From the NCBI RefSeq assembly GCF_900324485.2, contig NC_046640.1, positions 18,538,217 to 18,602,216 on the forward strand: 64,000 nucleotides of DNA, written 5' to 3'. Shown in pieces: positions 34,001 to 45,097 of the stretch. The notes beneath the pieces were generated by a model. It made no database searches and had not been told where the DNA came from. It saw only the letters and a program-made list of their open reading frames with translations. Positions within the stretch are counted from its first letter, which is position 1. Each line of letters opens with the position of its first letter. The position numbers and the translations under genes were made by a program. This DNA is from Mastacembelus armatus (taxonomy: Eukaryota > Chordata > Actinopteri > Synbranchiformes > Mastacembelidae).

Positions 34001-34031
34001 GACTAACAGTATTGCAGCCTGGACCCCGCAC
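31002..34031 (-). CDS. L2-1 ORF2: endonuclease / reverse transcriptase
   Basis: A full ORF of 1010 codons encoding the L2-group replication protein, which nicks target DNA and copies the RNA there. The apurinic-type endonuclease domain occupies about residues 75-285 (LNVRS at about 80, TETWLG at about 107, GDFNIHVDN at about 214, SDHYCVF at about 276). The RT domain runs from about 530 to 790 (KPNLDASALSNYRPISNLPF, AAFDTVDH, PQGSILGPLLFN, and YADDTQLY at about 734). The C-terminal part has HWLPVSQRIDFK and LWNKLPGHLR, the usual L2 end. All catalytic residues I can check are present. It starts just after the ORF1 stop (34035), as in the family. Confidence 0.92.
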
Positions 34032-34034
34032 ATA

Positions 34035-35961
34035 TCAGTTAGAGCTTACTGTGCTGTTATCAGGCTGTGGAGACAAAGAATGATTTTGATGACGGCGTGG
34101 AGGAGGGGTTGGTGGATGCTGCAATTGTGTTTGCAGCAGAGCTTGCTGAGGAATTGGTGGGGCATGCCACTTTGAGGGACTTCTGGGGGTGAAAATGACA
34201 CTGGGGGAGGAGGTCAGTTTGGGCCCAGTAGTGATGTGCTTCATTAGGTTGGCGAGGTTCTTGGTGATGGGGAATGGGATGCCCTGGGAAGATGGTGAAC
34301 TAGGTAGGGTTTGCGGGGTTGTGGGAAGTGAATCCTCACAGGCAGTGTCTGCTGGTGGAGGGGGTGTGGCCTCCTCATCTTTGCTCTGACTTCTCTCCAT
34401 GTTAGAGCATTCGTGGGGGAGTGTTGGCTTTGGATGTTTTGATGTTTCTTCATTTTGTTTAGATTCCCGTATCTTGTACTTGGCAGATTCCCGTCGTATC
34501 TTGTCCTTGGCAGAGGGAAGGTTGTGGCGCAGGAAGAAAAATAGGTTGGAGGTGAAAGCTTTAACTCCTGATTTATTTAGAGACAATCCGTCTCCCTTAA
34601 AAAGATGCCTGCGATCCCAGAAATGGTTAAAATTATCAATAAAATGTATTGAGTGGACATCACATGCAGTTGAAAGCCATGTGTTCAGTGCTAGTAACCT
34701 GCTGAATTTCTCAGTTCCTCCTCTGACTGGTGGTAGAGGTCCACTGATAAAAACCTCTGCATTTAGCGACCTTACTGTGTTTAGCAGGTTATTAAAGTCC
34801 TTTTTGAGGATTTCGGACTGCTGCTTCACAATATCATTTGCCCCTGTGTGTAGTACGAGGTTTTTCACAGTTGAGTTTTCTGCAACAATGCTCAGGATTT
34901 TGTCAGTAGTGTCAGAGACCATATCTTTTGGGAAATACAACACTTTTGTGTTGTTACTGCACATCCGTCTCACATCTTTTATGGCCAAGTCGCCCACAAT
35001 CAGAGTCTGAGGCCCTGTTAGCTTTCCTCTTAGTTTTCTGTCTTCTGTTGAGTTTTCAGACCTTACCCCTCTCTGTGGATGAAGATCCAGGGTCCTGCAG
35101 TAGTGGAGCGAATCTATTTTGTAGCTGTACAGTTAGTTTCTTAGGAGTTTTGTTGCTCCTTTTCCCTTTAGCTGTTATCCATGGCTGTGCTTTCCTCTGC
35201 ACAGGAGTTGAGGAGGATGGTAACGCTGGCCAGCCTGTCGCATCACAGATTTCTGGGCGCTGAGTTCTGCCTGTTGCTTGTCCTGATTTAGTCTTTTGTG
35301 AGGATTTTACAACAGAACAAATGGTCACTAACTTAAACCAATGTGGGGGCTGAATGTTTGCTTGACCCTTTCATGGTATGTGGTTCTGTCTGTTTATTGG
35401 TTTAGTGTTTTAGGGTAGGAAGTTGTAAATAACTGCCAACAATTTGTTTCTTTGATGGTAAGAAGACTGAAGATAGTACCTGAACAAACGTGGAGTCTGT
35501 TCAAGATTAGTCCACCCCTTTCTTGTCAAAATGTATATAAACTGGTCTTTTAACACACACGGGAGAGGACTTCTGCAAGGACGTCCTCTCCGGGCCCGTG
35601 ATTAAACCTGAGATGATTCATCACACTTGTGGTTGTTTTCTGAGAATTAGCAACTCTCAAACTTAAAGAAATTTCTACCACACTTTGGCTTTGCTCCGAG
35701 AGCGTTCCAGGGAGGACTGATACCAGTAGTTTTATTTACCCGGACACAACCCTCCTGTTGCTCGGTCTTGTTAGTGCTAGTTATCTGTATACTAGCATGC
35801 TCTTGTCTGCTACTATGGTAGAGTGGTAGAGTAGTGTCCTCTTTCCCAGATAGTCCATTTATCTCCACGTACATCTCTAACCTTTGCACTTTAGTTTCCA
35901 GCATAGTGATTTTCTGTAGGAGTTTGCTGTGATCGTCCTCAGGGAAGAGAGGCATGGTCAT
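34035..35961 (-). pseudogene. L2-1 ORF1: coiled coil plus SGNH esterase, broken
   Basis: The N-terminal part (35961 to about 35658) has a short coiled-coil-like stretch (SKLLQKITMLETKVQRLEMY). The C-terminal part (34035-35010) is an SGNH/GDSL-type esterase-like domain, as in zebrafish L2 ORF1 (LVLHTGAND, VFISGPLPPVRGG, NHFWDRRHLFKGDGLSLN). A solo LTR sits between these parts, and there is a frameshift at about 35.06-35.09 kb. The block I motif reads IVGDLAIKDV: the nucleophile Ser expected in GDS is Leu (TTG; TCG to TTG is one CpG-type change). The later GDGLSLN block with the catalytic region is kept. Not functional in this copy. Confidence 0.8.
35343..35652 (+). mobile_element. Solo LTR of an endogenous retrovirus-like element (fossil)
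   Basis: About 310 bp starting TGTGGGGGCTGAATG. It contains a TATATAAA box at about 35534-35541 and an ATTAAA-type signal (GTGATTAAACC), and ends near GAATTAGCA. No internal genes accompany it, so it is a solo LTR left by recombination. AACTTAAA occurs close to both sides (about 35330-35337 and 35659-35666) and may be the target duplication; exact ends are uncertain by several bases. It interrupts ORF1 of L2-1, so it is younger than that LINE. Confidence 0.65.
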
Positions 35962-37772
35962 CGGAGGTTGATCAAAAATAAAATTAAAAATAAAATCCTC
36001 ACTAAAATTCCAAATGCGGTAAAAAAGGGGTAAAATAATGTTAAAAAGTGTATTATAAAATCATTGGGTAAGAATGCATGAAGTAAAAAGGAATAAAAGC
36101 AAAGTAAAACTGGCAGAAGCAGGAGCAAGCAGAAGTGTGTCTACACTCTACAGAAGCAGGAAGTGGCAGGTAGCAAGGCCTATAAATTAGGAGCAGGGTT
36201 CAAGCTGTTTTATCATGGTGTGGATGGAAAGAGGAATGGAGTAGGAGTTATCCTGAAGGAGGATTTTGCTAGGAATGTTCTGGAGGTGAAGAGTATAGGA
36301 GAATAGGGTGATTAGTCTGAAACTAGAAGTTGAAGGTGTGATGTTGAATGTTGTCAGTGGTTATGCCCCACAGGTAGGATGTGAGTTACAAGAGAAGGAG
36401 AAATTCTGGAGGGAGATGGATGAGATGATTCAGGGTATCCCTAGTGGTGAGAGAGTGGTGATTGGGGCAGACTGCAACGGACATGTTGGTGAGGGAAACA
36501 GAGGTGATGAGGAAGTGATGGGTAAGTTTGGTATGCAGGACAGGAAAGGGAGGAGCATAGAGTGACATATAAGAGTGGAGGCAGGAACACACAAGTCGAT
36601 TACATCTGGTGCAGACGTTCCAACCTGAAAGAGATCAGTGACTGCAAAGTAGTGGTTGGGGAGAGTGTAGCCAGACAGCATAGGATGGTGGTGTGTAGGA
36701 TGACTCTGGTGGTGAGGAAGATGAAGAGGACCAAGTGGTGGAAGTTGAAAAAGGAAGAGTGTTGTGTGGCTTTCAGGGAGGAGCTGAATCAGGCTCTGGG
36801 AGGTCAGGAGGTTCTGCCAGATGACTGGACAGCTACAGTTAAAGTGGTCAGGGAGACAGGTAGGAGGGTACTTAGTGTGTCATCTGGAAAGAGGAAAGCT
36901 GATAAGGAGAATTGGTGGTGGAATTAGGAAGTTCAGGAGTGTGTTAAGAGGAAAAGGTTAGCTAAGAAGAAGTGGGACACTTAGAGGACAGAAGAGAACA
37001 GACAGGAGAACAGGGAGATGCAGTGTAAGGTGAAGGTAGAGGTGGCAAAGGCCAAACAAAGCCACAAGCCACAGCTAAGGTGTGTGCCACAAGTGTGATG
37101 GAAAGATGGAAGGAATAGAGTTGATGAATGAGGAAAATGTTAGAGAGCCCAGAGTAGAAGAGGTGACTGTTGTGGAGCAGGAAGTAGCAAAGATCAGTAA
37201 GGATGAAGTGAGGAAGGCATTGAAGAGAATGAAGAGTGGAAAGGCAGTTGGTCCTGATGACATACCTGTGGAGGTATGGAAGTGTTTTGGAGAGGTGGCA
37301 ATAGAGTTTTTGACTGGGCTATTTAACAAGATCTTGGAGAGTGAGAGGATGCCTGAGGAATGGAGGAGAAGTGTACTGGTACCCATCTTTAAGAACAAGG
37401 GAGACATGCAGAGTCACACAATGAAGTTATGGGAAAGAGTAGTGGAGGTGAGGCTGAGGTCAGAAGTGAGCATTTGTGAGCAGAAGTATGGTTTCATGCC
37501 ACAGATGCATGAAACCATACAGAGAAGGCCAGAAGGAGCTGCATTGTGTCTTGGAAGATTTGGAAAAAGTATTTGATGGTGCTGAGAGAGGAGCTGTGGT
37601 TTTGTATGAGGAAGTCTGGAGTGACAGAGAAGTATGTTCGAGTGGTGCAGGACATGTATGAGAGCTATAAGACAGTGGTGAGGTGTGCTGTAGGGGTGAC
37701 AGAGGAGTTCAAGGTGGAGGTGGGACTGCACCAAGGATTGGCTTTGAGCCCCTTCTTGTTTGCTGTAGTGAT

Positions 37773-40740
37773 AATAATAATAATAATAATACATTTTATT
37801 TCATGGCGCCTTTCAAAGTCTCAAGGTCACCTTACAGAGAGAAAAAGGAAGCATACAGCATGAAATACATAGAGTGCATTAAAACAACAGTAACAACAAT
37901 GCATAAACAGAGGGCGAGAATGTAAAGGCATAAGTGTAGAGTATCTAGGAAGTGGGTGATGTACAATAAAAGTAAATTGAAATACAGAAACCCAGATGAC
38001 AGAACAACAAATATGAAACAATATGAGACAATATGAAATAGGCAGAGGGTGGTAGAACATCACGGGCTGCTTTGAGAAGTTAAGAGAGTTAGGTGGAAAA
38101 CACTATACGGAACAGATACGTTTTGAGTGATGATTTAAAGTTGATAAGTCCGGAGACGACCGGATGCGATGAAGGAGAATGTTCCAAAGGCGGGGCGCAG
38201 TGTGGCTGAAGGATCTAGCGCCCATGGTGGCCAGGCGTGCTGTAGGGGTGCAGAGGAGAGTGGAACTGGAGGAGCGGAGAGTACGAGGCGGAGAATAGAT
38301 ATGAAGTAGATCAGTGATGTATGGTGGGGCAATAGAGTGGAGGGCTTTGTAGGTGAGAAGGAAGATTTTATAGTTTATACGGAAGGACACAGGGAGCCAG
38401 TGAAGTTGTTTAAGGACAGGGGTGATATGATGTGAGGATGGAGTTCTGGTGATGATTCGGGCAGCAGAGTTCTGGACAAGTTGAAGTTTGCGAAGTGATT
38501 TGAGAGGTAGACCAGTGAGGAGTGAGTTACACTAATCCAAACGAGAGGTGACAAAGGCATTAACGAGTATGGCCGTGCTATCGGTGGTGAGTGAAGAACG
38601 GATCCGGTTTATGTTACGGAGATGGGAGTAGGCCAACCGGGTAGTGGTATTGATATGCTGAGTGAAGGAGAGAGTACTGTCTAGGATGACACCCAGGCTT
38701 TTAACTTGGGGGGAGGGGAGGACAGTATTGTTGTCAATTTGAATGGAGAAGGTGCTGGTTTTAGAAAGGGTGGATCTGGTGCCCACGAGGAGAATTTCAG
38801 TTTTGTCGGGGTTGAGTTTCAAAAAGTAAAGGGTGAACCAGGATTTATATAAGCAGGTAAGGAGGGAGGGAGGGGGGAGGGTAGAAGATGGAGCAGCAGA
38901 GAGGTAGAGCTGGGTGTCATCTGCATAACAGTGGAAATTGATGTTATGTTGCCTAAAGATATTTCCGAGAGGAAGGAGATAAATAATAAAGAGGAGGGGC
39001 CCCAGGACAGAGCCCTGAGGTACGCCACAACTGACAGTAGAGGGCTGGGAGTGGAAGTTCTGGAGATGGACGAACTGGGTGCAGTCAGAGAGGTAGGAGG
39101 TGAACCATGAGAGGACCGAGCCAGCTATGCCGATGGAAGCAAGGCGATGGAGGAGAATATTGTGCGAGATGGTGTCAAAAGCTGCAGTTAGGTCAAGGAG
39201 GATGAGGATGGAGACAAGGCCAGAGTCTGCGGCTACTAGGAGGTCGTTGGTGATTTTGACCAGGGCAGTTTCAGTGCTGTGAAGTTGGCGGAAACCAGAT
39301 TGAAAGTGTTCGTATAGGCTATTGGCGGAAAGGTGGGTATGGACCTGGTGGTGAACAACTTTTTCAAGAATTTTGGAGAGGAACGGGAGATTGGACATAG
39401 GGCGGAAGTTGTTAAGGTCGACAGGATCGAGACCAGGTTTTTTTAGAATTGGTGTGATGATGGCTGTCTTGAGTGATGGGGGTATGATGCCAGAACTGAG
39501 GGAAGTGTGAATAATGTGGGTAAGATGAGGAAGGAGAGAGGGGAGACAAAGCTTGACAAGGTTGGTTGGTAGGGGGTCAAGTTTGCAGGTTGAGGGTTTG
39601 GATTTGAGGATCAGGGAAGAGATAACCGTGGTGGGTGGAATGATAAAACTCGAAAGCAGGGAGGATACTGATAGACAGGGAAGGGTACAGTGGAGGCAGT
39701 TCGCAGTGTCACAGATGGGGGGAAATTGCTGGTGTATATTTTCGATTTTTGATGAGAAGAAATCCAGGAAGTTATTGCACAAGGTGGTGGAGAGTGAGAG
39801 GAAGAGAGGAGTATCGAGAGGGCCCAATAAGTTTTTGACAGTGGAGAAGAGGGAACACGTGGAGCCAGAGGCGGATACAATAAGAAAGGCATAGAAGTCA
39901 GATTTTGTTTGAGTAATGGTTTGCTTGTACTTCAGTATGTGGTTTAGATATAAGTCCTTGTGGGTGGATGAACCGGTTTTTTTGAAGAGACATTCAAGGC
40001 GACGGGCTTGGGTTTTGAGGAGGCGGAGTTCGGGTGTGTACCATGGAGCAGAGTGTGTAAAGGATACAGATCTAGTTTTGAGTGGGACGAAGGTGTTGAG
40101 TAGATTTCGTAGCTCATGGTTGAAATTGGATAACATGTTGGAGAGTGACGGTGTGTAATTAGTACATGAAAGGTTGTTGAGAGTAGCAGTGAAGGAGGGG
40201 AGGTCGATGGTGCGGGAGAGGTGGGTTTTGAAAAGAGGTAGTTTGGAGTTAAAGCAGATTAGTTTGTGGTCGGAGAAGAAGGTGTCGAGGGTAGAACATG
40301 ACTGAGCTATGACGCCAGAGCAGCAGACTAAGTCCAGGTTGTTGCCTAGAGAATGTGTTGGGAAGGCGATGTATTGTTGGAGCCCAAAGCTGTCCAGACA
40401 GGAAATGAAGTTTTTTGTTGTGGTGTTGTTGGGATTGTCGAAGTGGATGTTAAAATCACCAAGAAGAATTATGTTGGCTGACAGAGAGATGAGGTTAGCT
40501 AAGAGGTCAGACAGTTCATCCAGGAAGGTCGGGTTAGGTTTTGGTGGGCGGTAGATAGTGGCCAAGAAGGTTGGTGTGTGACCGTGAATACGTGCTATGA
40601 GAGCTTCAAAGGACTGGAAGGTGACAGTGGGGTGGATGGATATTTTGTATTTAAGGTTGTACAGTATGGCGAGGCCGCCACCACGTCCCGAGAGGCGTGG
40701 ATGGGTGAGATATGTGAAACCAGGAGGAATAGATTGATTA
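37773..40740 (-). mobile_element. L2-type LINE (L2-2), 5'-truncated
   Basis: A 2.97-kb L2-group insertion in RTE copy D, flanked by AGTGAT at 37767-37772 and 40741-40746. The 3' end is an (ATT)n tail after GGCGCCATGAAATAAAATG. It is truncated in the endonuclease domain at its 5' end, a common result of incomplete reverse transcription. A different L2 subfamily from L2-1, judging by sequence and tail. Confidence 0.88.
38103..40740 (-). pseudogene. L2-2 ORF2: partial endonuclease and reverse transcriptase
   Basis: One reading frame runs from the 5' truncation ([16 protein letters not shown] near 40.65 kb) to the stop at 38103, about 880 codons, with a single in-frame TAG at 38532-38534 (SRLD-stop-CNSLLTG, where the family has a Tyr). 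Motifs: [72 protein letters not shown], and [10 protein letters not shown] at about 38.92 kb. The last part has LHWLPVSFRINYK. The lost N-terminus and the stop leave it inactive, but the low number of lesions suggests a recent insertion. Confidence 0.88.
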
Positions 40741-41311
40741 AGTGATGGACAGACTAACAGATGAGCTTAGACAGGAATCTAGCAAGCAGGTTGGAATGGG
40801 TGGAGGAAAAGTGTCAGGTGTGATATGTGACAAAAGAGTGTCAGCAAGAATGAAAGGAAAGGTGGACAAGACAGTGGTGAGACCAGCAATGTTGTCTGGT
40901 TTAGAGACAGTGGCACTGAGAAAAAGACAGGAGGCAGAGCTGGAGGTAGCAGAGCTGAAGATGTTGAGGTTCTCTCTGGGAGTGACGAGGATGGATAGGA
41001 TCAGGAATGGGGACATCAGAGGGACAGCTCATGTTAGATGTTTTGGAGAAAAAGCCAGGGAAGCCAGATTGAGATGGTTTGGACATGTTCAGAGGAGGGA
41101 CAGTGAATACATTGGTAAAAGGAGGCTGAGGTTAGAGCTGCCAGGAAGGAGGCCTAGAGGAAGACCAAAGAGGAGTTTCTTGGATGTAGTGAAGGAGGAC
41201 ATGATGATAGTTGGTGTGGGTGAGGAGGATATAGAGGATAGGGTTGAATGGAGGCAGATGATTCGCTGTGGAAACCCCTGAAAGGAGCAGCCGAAAGGAG
41301 AAGAAGAAGAA

Positions 41312-42060
41312 AAAAGCAGTTTCCTGATCTTGTGATTTATCTGACATTAATTAAACATTGATCAGTAGTAATCTGAAATGTAGACGTGGAACATTATTTC
41401 AATGCTTATATGCTTATATTAATATATTATATGCCCTAAATACATTTTCTTGGTTAAATGTGTTTATACTTTGCAGACCATTGAATTTCCCTTTGAGATT
41501 AATAAAGTTAATTTCATCTCATCTCATAGTGGATATATCATGCATGTATGTGATATAGAAAGGAAGGAGGCCTAGAGGAAGACCAAAGAGGAGGTTATTG
41601 TATGTAGTGAAGGAGAACATGAGGATAGTTGGTGTGGATGTGGAGGATACAGAGGATAGGGTTAAATGGAGGCAGATGATTCGCTGTGGCGACCCCTGAA
41701 GGGAGCAGCCGAAAAGAAAAGAAGATGTGATATAAAAATTATAAACCAGTTACAGAAAACTCTTATGGAAGTTTTATTATTGTCACATTATTGTATAGAA
41801 AATAAGAAAGAAGCTCAAATTTGACCTGGTGCTATTGCAGGGTCCACCTGTTTGTCTGTGTATGTGTGTTAATGTCATAACTGATTTTAGTGTCATTTGT
41901 CAGATTTTTTTACTGCCCCCTGTAGGTCTTTGTTTTCATTTTCAGTGCTGTATACAGTATATGTAAAGACTGTCATTTCTCAGTAACTGGTCTGAAATCA
42001 TCAGTGGTCTGAGGGCTCCTCCTCTGGTGGCTTCATGTTACAGGTTTTCAGGCACTGAGG
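41312..42060. repeat. V19 downstream flank with LINE tail and RTE 3' fragment
   Basis: A block repeated at about 44.38-45.06 and 48.22-48.92 kb. It holds a LINE-type 3' tail (about 41477-41527, GAATTTCCCTTTGAGATTAA then TCATC repeats) and an RTE 3' fragment (41561-41725). It ends in the conserved pre-RSS stretch. No gene seen. Confidence 0.7.
41561..41725 (+). repeat. RTE 3'-end fragment
   Basis: Matches the last part of the RTE copies (AGGAAGGAGGCCTAGAGGAA to GGCGACCCCTGAAGGGAGCA) with a short A-rich end. A 5'-truncated insertion, copied to 44640-44791 and 48503-48655 along with its flank. Confidence 0.85.
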
Positions 42061-42099
42061 GGTTTTTGTTCAGGTCTACTGATGGTTTGTGTTATTGTG

Positions 42100-42545
42100 G
42101 TTGTCTGGCACAGTAATAAACTGCTGTGTCCTCCGTCTTCAGACTGTTCATCTTTAGATAAAGTTTACTGCTGGAGTCATCTCTGGAGATGGTGAATCTA
42201 CCCTGGACTGACTGGGAGTAATAGATGGGACTACTAGATGTGCCTATAACAGCAACCCACTCCAGTCCTTTTCCAGGAGCTTGTCTGACCCAGCTCATAG
42301 CGTAGTCGCTGAAGGTGAATCCAGAGGCTGTACAGGTCAATGTGTGGGATTCTCCAGGCCTTTTAACCACTGGTCCAGATTGTGTCAGAGTCTGACCATC
42401 AACACCTGTCAAGACAAACCAGAAAATAGTCACTTGATGTAAGTTTGCACCTTCTTGAAAACAGATTGATTTCAAGCTTTGCAGATATTTTCTCACCTGC
42501 CCAGCAGATGGTTAAAAGTAGCAGTCCTGTCCTATAGTCCATCAT
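42100..42545 (-). CDS. ighv: V19: VH segment, family A-I
   Basis: Leader exon 42497-42545; V exon 42100-42405. FR1 [18 protein letters not shown]1 [12 protein letters not shown]2 [17 protein letters not shown]2 [13 protein letters not shown]3 [26 protein letters not shown] 42061-42099: ACAAAAACC, 23, CACAATA. Complete and open; likely functional, and one of only two intact A-I segments here. It lies just left of the Tc1-like MITE copy 2. Confidence 0.93.
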
Positions 42546-42684
42546 GTTAAACTGTGTGTCCACTGTTCTCTGTCGTCCTCTCTGCAGTCAGATAAGTAGA
42601 GGTGGAAGACATCTGAGTTTTGCATTGACTCCTCCTCTCAGGAGAATATATTATCACAATATTAGACTTTTTCACTGACAAATA

Positions 42685-43169
42685 CAGTGCATTCAGAAAG
42701 TATCTAGATCCCCTTCACTCTGTTCAATTTTATTATGTTGCAGCCTGATGCTACAGTCGTTTCATTTAATTTATTTTCTCATTATTCTGCACTCAGTATC
42801 ACATAATGACAACGTTAAAAAAGAAGTTTAGAAATGTCTGTAAATTCATTTTTAATAAAAAACTAAAATATCCCATTTAGCCTTTGCAAAAACACATTAA
42901 ACATGAGCTCAGGCTCCACCCATTTCTACACCTTGATTGGAGTCCATCTGTGGTAAATTAAATTGATTGGACATGATTTGGAAGGGCACACACCCGTCAC
43001 ATCTGACAGTACATATCAGCGCATTTCTAAAATTCTGTTTTCACTTGTAATTATGAGATATTGAGTGTTTAATGAGGTTAATGAGGAAAATAAATAATTG
43101 TAGAATCAGGCTGCAACATAGAAAAATTGAAAAAAGTGAAGTGGGTCTGAATATGAATTGAATGCACTG
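42685..43169 (+). mobile_element. Tc1-like MITE, copy 2
   Basis: The same element as at 4631-5110, flanked by TA, in the same place relative to its neighbouring A-I segments (V19 on the left, V20 on the right, as V1 and V2 there). It differs from copy 1 by scattered changes and small indels, consistent with a shared insertion followed by duplication. Confidence 0.85.
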
Positions 43170-43317
43170 TATGTTTAAAAACCACTTTTCTCTTTCTCAG
43201 TGAACTGGTCTGAAATCATTAGTGGTCTGAGGGCTCCTCCTCTGGTGGCTTCATGTTACAGATTTTCAGGCACTGAGGGGTTTTTGTTCAGGTCTACTGA
43301 TGGTTTGTGTTATTGTG

Positions 43318-43763
43318 AGTCTCTGGCACAGTAATAAACTGCTGTGTCCTCCATCTTCAGACTGTTCATCTTTAGATAAAGTTTACTGCTGGAGTCATCT
43401 CTGGAGATGGTGAATCTACCCTGGACTGACTGGGAGTAATAAATGGGACGACTAGCTGTGCTTATATATGCAACCCACTCCAGTCCTTTTCCAGGAGCCT
43501 GTCTGATCCATGCCATATAAGAGCTACTGAAGGTGAATCCAGAGCCTGTACAGGTCAATGTGTGGGATTCTCCAGGCCTTTTAACCACTGGTCCAGATTC
43601 TGTCAGAGTCTGACCATCAACACCTGTCAAGACAAACCAGAAAATAGTCAGTTGATGTAAGCTTGCACCTTCTTGAAAACAGATTGGTTTCAAGCTTTGC
43701 AGATATTTTCTCACCTGCCCAGCAGATGGTTAAAAGCAGCAGTCCTGTCCTATAGTCCATCAT
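43318..43763 (-). CDS. ighv: V20: VH segment, family A-I
   Basis: Leader exon 43715-43763; V exon 43318-43623. FR1 [33 protein letters not shown]2 [17 protein letters not shown]2 [13 protein letters not shown]3 [30 protein letters not shown] 43279-43317 has heptamer CACAATA. No lesion. It is the intact counterpart of V2, sharing position and the CDR2 type. Confidence 0.93.
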
Positions 43764-45058
43764 GTTAAACTGTGTGTCCACTGTTCTCTGTCGTCCTCTC
43801 TGCAGTCAGATAAGTAGAGGTGGAAGACATCTGAGTTTTGCATTGACTCCTCCTCACAGGAAGGAGTGAACCAGACTGGTCATCATAGACATTATATATT
43901 TCAGCAAGACAATTAACATATAGTGAACGTTATTTCAGCCAAATAGTTTTTTGGTTTAAACTGAATTGGTTAAAAATTTGAATTGGCTACCGAAACTCAT
44001 CTCCTGTGATAAAATTGGATTTTTAGTCTAATGATATTGTGTGTAAACTCTTCCAGTCTACACACTGATCGATCAGACAGAACATGCAGCCTGAAGACAC
44101 TGACAAAAAACTATTTTTGCTTCAAATAAAAACATTACAGAACTCAATGTTTATTCCTGTGATAAATACATGAAGTTTTCTTCTTATTGCCCTGATACAA
44201 ATTTGACCTTTGACAGAAAATAGATGAACTGTTGTCATTTACATGTTGCATTGAAAAAGAACATCTGCCAAGTGAATAAATGTATTTAAATATAGAAAAG
44301 CAAAGTCATCACAGTTAAAATGTTAGTAAGTTTTGCTAAAAGATGCCAAACAACAATCAGGATCCTCATGTGAATTATCACATCACAGATAAAAGCAGTT
44401 TCCTGATCTTATGATTCATCTGACATTAATTAAACATTGATCAGTAGTAATCTGAAATGTAGACATGGAACATTATTTCAATGCTTATATGCTTATATTA
44501 ATATATTATATGCCCCAAATACATTTTCTTGGTTAAATGTGTTTATAGTTTGCAGACCATTGAATTTCCCTTTGGGATTAATAAAGTTAATTTCATCTCA
44601 TCTCATAGTGGATATATCATGCATGTATGTGATATAAAAAGGAAGGAGGCCTAGAGGAAGACCAAAGAGGAGGTTCTTGGATGTAGTGAGGATAGTTGGT
44701 CTGGATGTAGAGGATAAAGAGGATAGGGTTAAATGGAGGCAGATGATTCGCTGTGGCGACCCCTGAAGGGAGCAGCTGAAAGAGAAAGAAGATTTGATAT
44801 AAAAATTATAAACCAGTTGGACATGGTGTTATTGCAGGGTCCACCTGTTTGTCTGTGTATGTGTGTTAATGTCATAACTGATCTTAGTGTCATTTGTCAG
44901 ATTTTTTAACTGCCCCCTGTAGGTCTTTGTTTTCATTTTCAGTGCTGTATACAGTATATGTAAAGACTGTCATTTCTCAGAGAACTGGTCTGAAATCATT
45001 AGTGGTCTGAGGGCTCCTCCTCTGGTGGCTTCATGTTACAGGTTTTCAGGCACTGAGG
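43764..45058. repeat. V20 promoter and duplicated flank
   Basis: Family A octamer-like site, then a block matching 47.63-48.92 kb almost throughout, including the LINE-type tail (about 44551-44606) and the RTE 3' fragment (44640-44791). The two units V20/V21 and V23/V24 therefore share a recent common origin. No gene seen. Confidence 0.7.
44640..44791 (+). repeat. RTE 3'-end fragment
   Basis: Second copy of the fragment at 41561-41725, with a small internal deletion (GATGTAGTGAGGATAG). Ends GGGAGCAGCTGAAAGAG. Confidence 0.8.
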
Positions 45059-45097
45059 GGTTTTTGTTCAGGTCTACTGATGGTTTGTGTTATTGTG

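Larger units (their letters stand above)
30789..36168 (-). mobile_element. L2-type LINE (L2-1), nearly full length
   Basis: A 5.4-kb CR1/L2-group LINE inserted in RTE copy D, flanked by AGGTA at 30784-30788 and 36168-36172. The 3' end, on the minus strand, has the GTGCTATACAAATAAA tail common in fish L2 elements, followed by TTTGCC repeats. It carries a 5' untranslated region, ORF1 (interrupted by a solo LTR) and a complete ORF2. Open ORF2 and clean ends point to a young insertion. Confidence 0.88.
30407..41311 (+). mobile_element. RTE-clade LINE copy D, split by two L2 LINEs
   Basis: RTE sequence on the plus strand in three blocks: 30407-30788 (start of the protein and the endonuclease, VGTLNVGTLSGKTRELADMM), 36169-37772 (rest of endonuclease, linker, RT start with PDDIPVEVWKC) and 40741-41311 (C-terminal part [17 protein letters not shown] and 3' end). 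The gaps are filled exactly by two L2-type LINEs. The insertion site differs from that of copies A, B and C, so it is an independent insertion. Yet it has the same internal deletion of the catalytic RT block ([17 protein letters not shown]). Many frameshifts also break it. Confidence 0.9.

Noticed and set aside
34399-35263. Plus-strand ORFs of 203 and 111 codons opposite L2-1 ORF1
   Set aside because: Shadow frames; the minus strand holds the recognised esterase-like domain.
42406-42496. Open reading into V exons starting [16 protein letters not shown], seen at many family A segments
   Set aside because: This is the leader intron read in frame. The true leader exon, with donor GTGAG and acceptor TTGACAG, lies just upstream.
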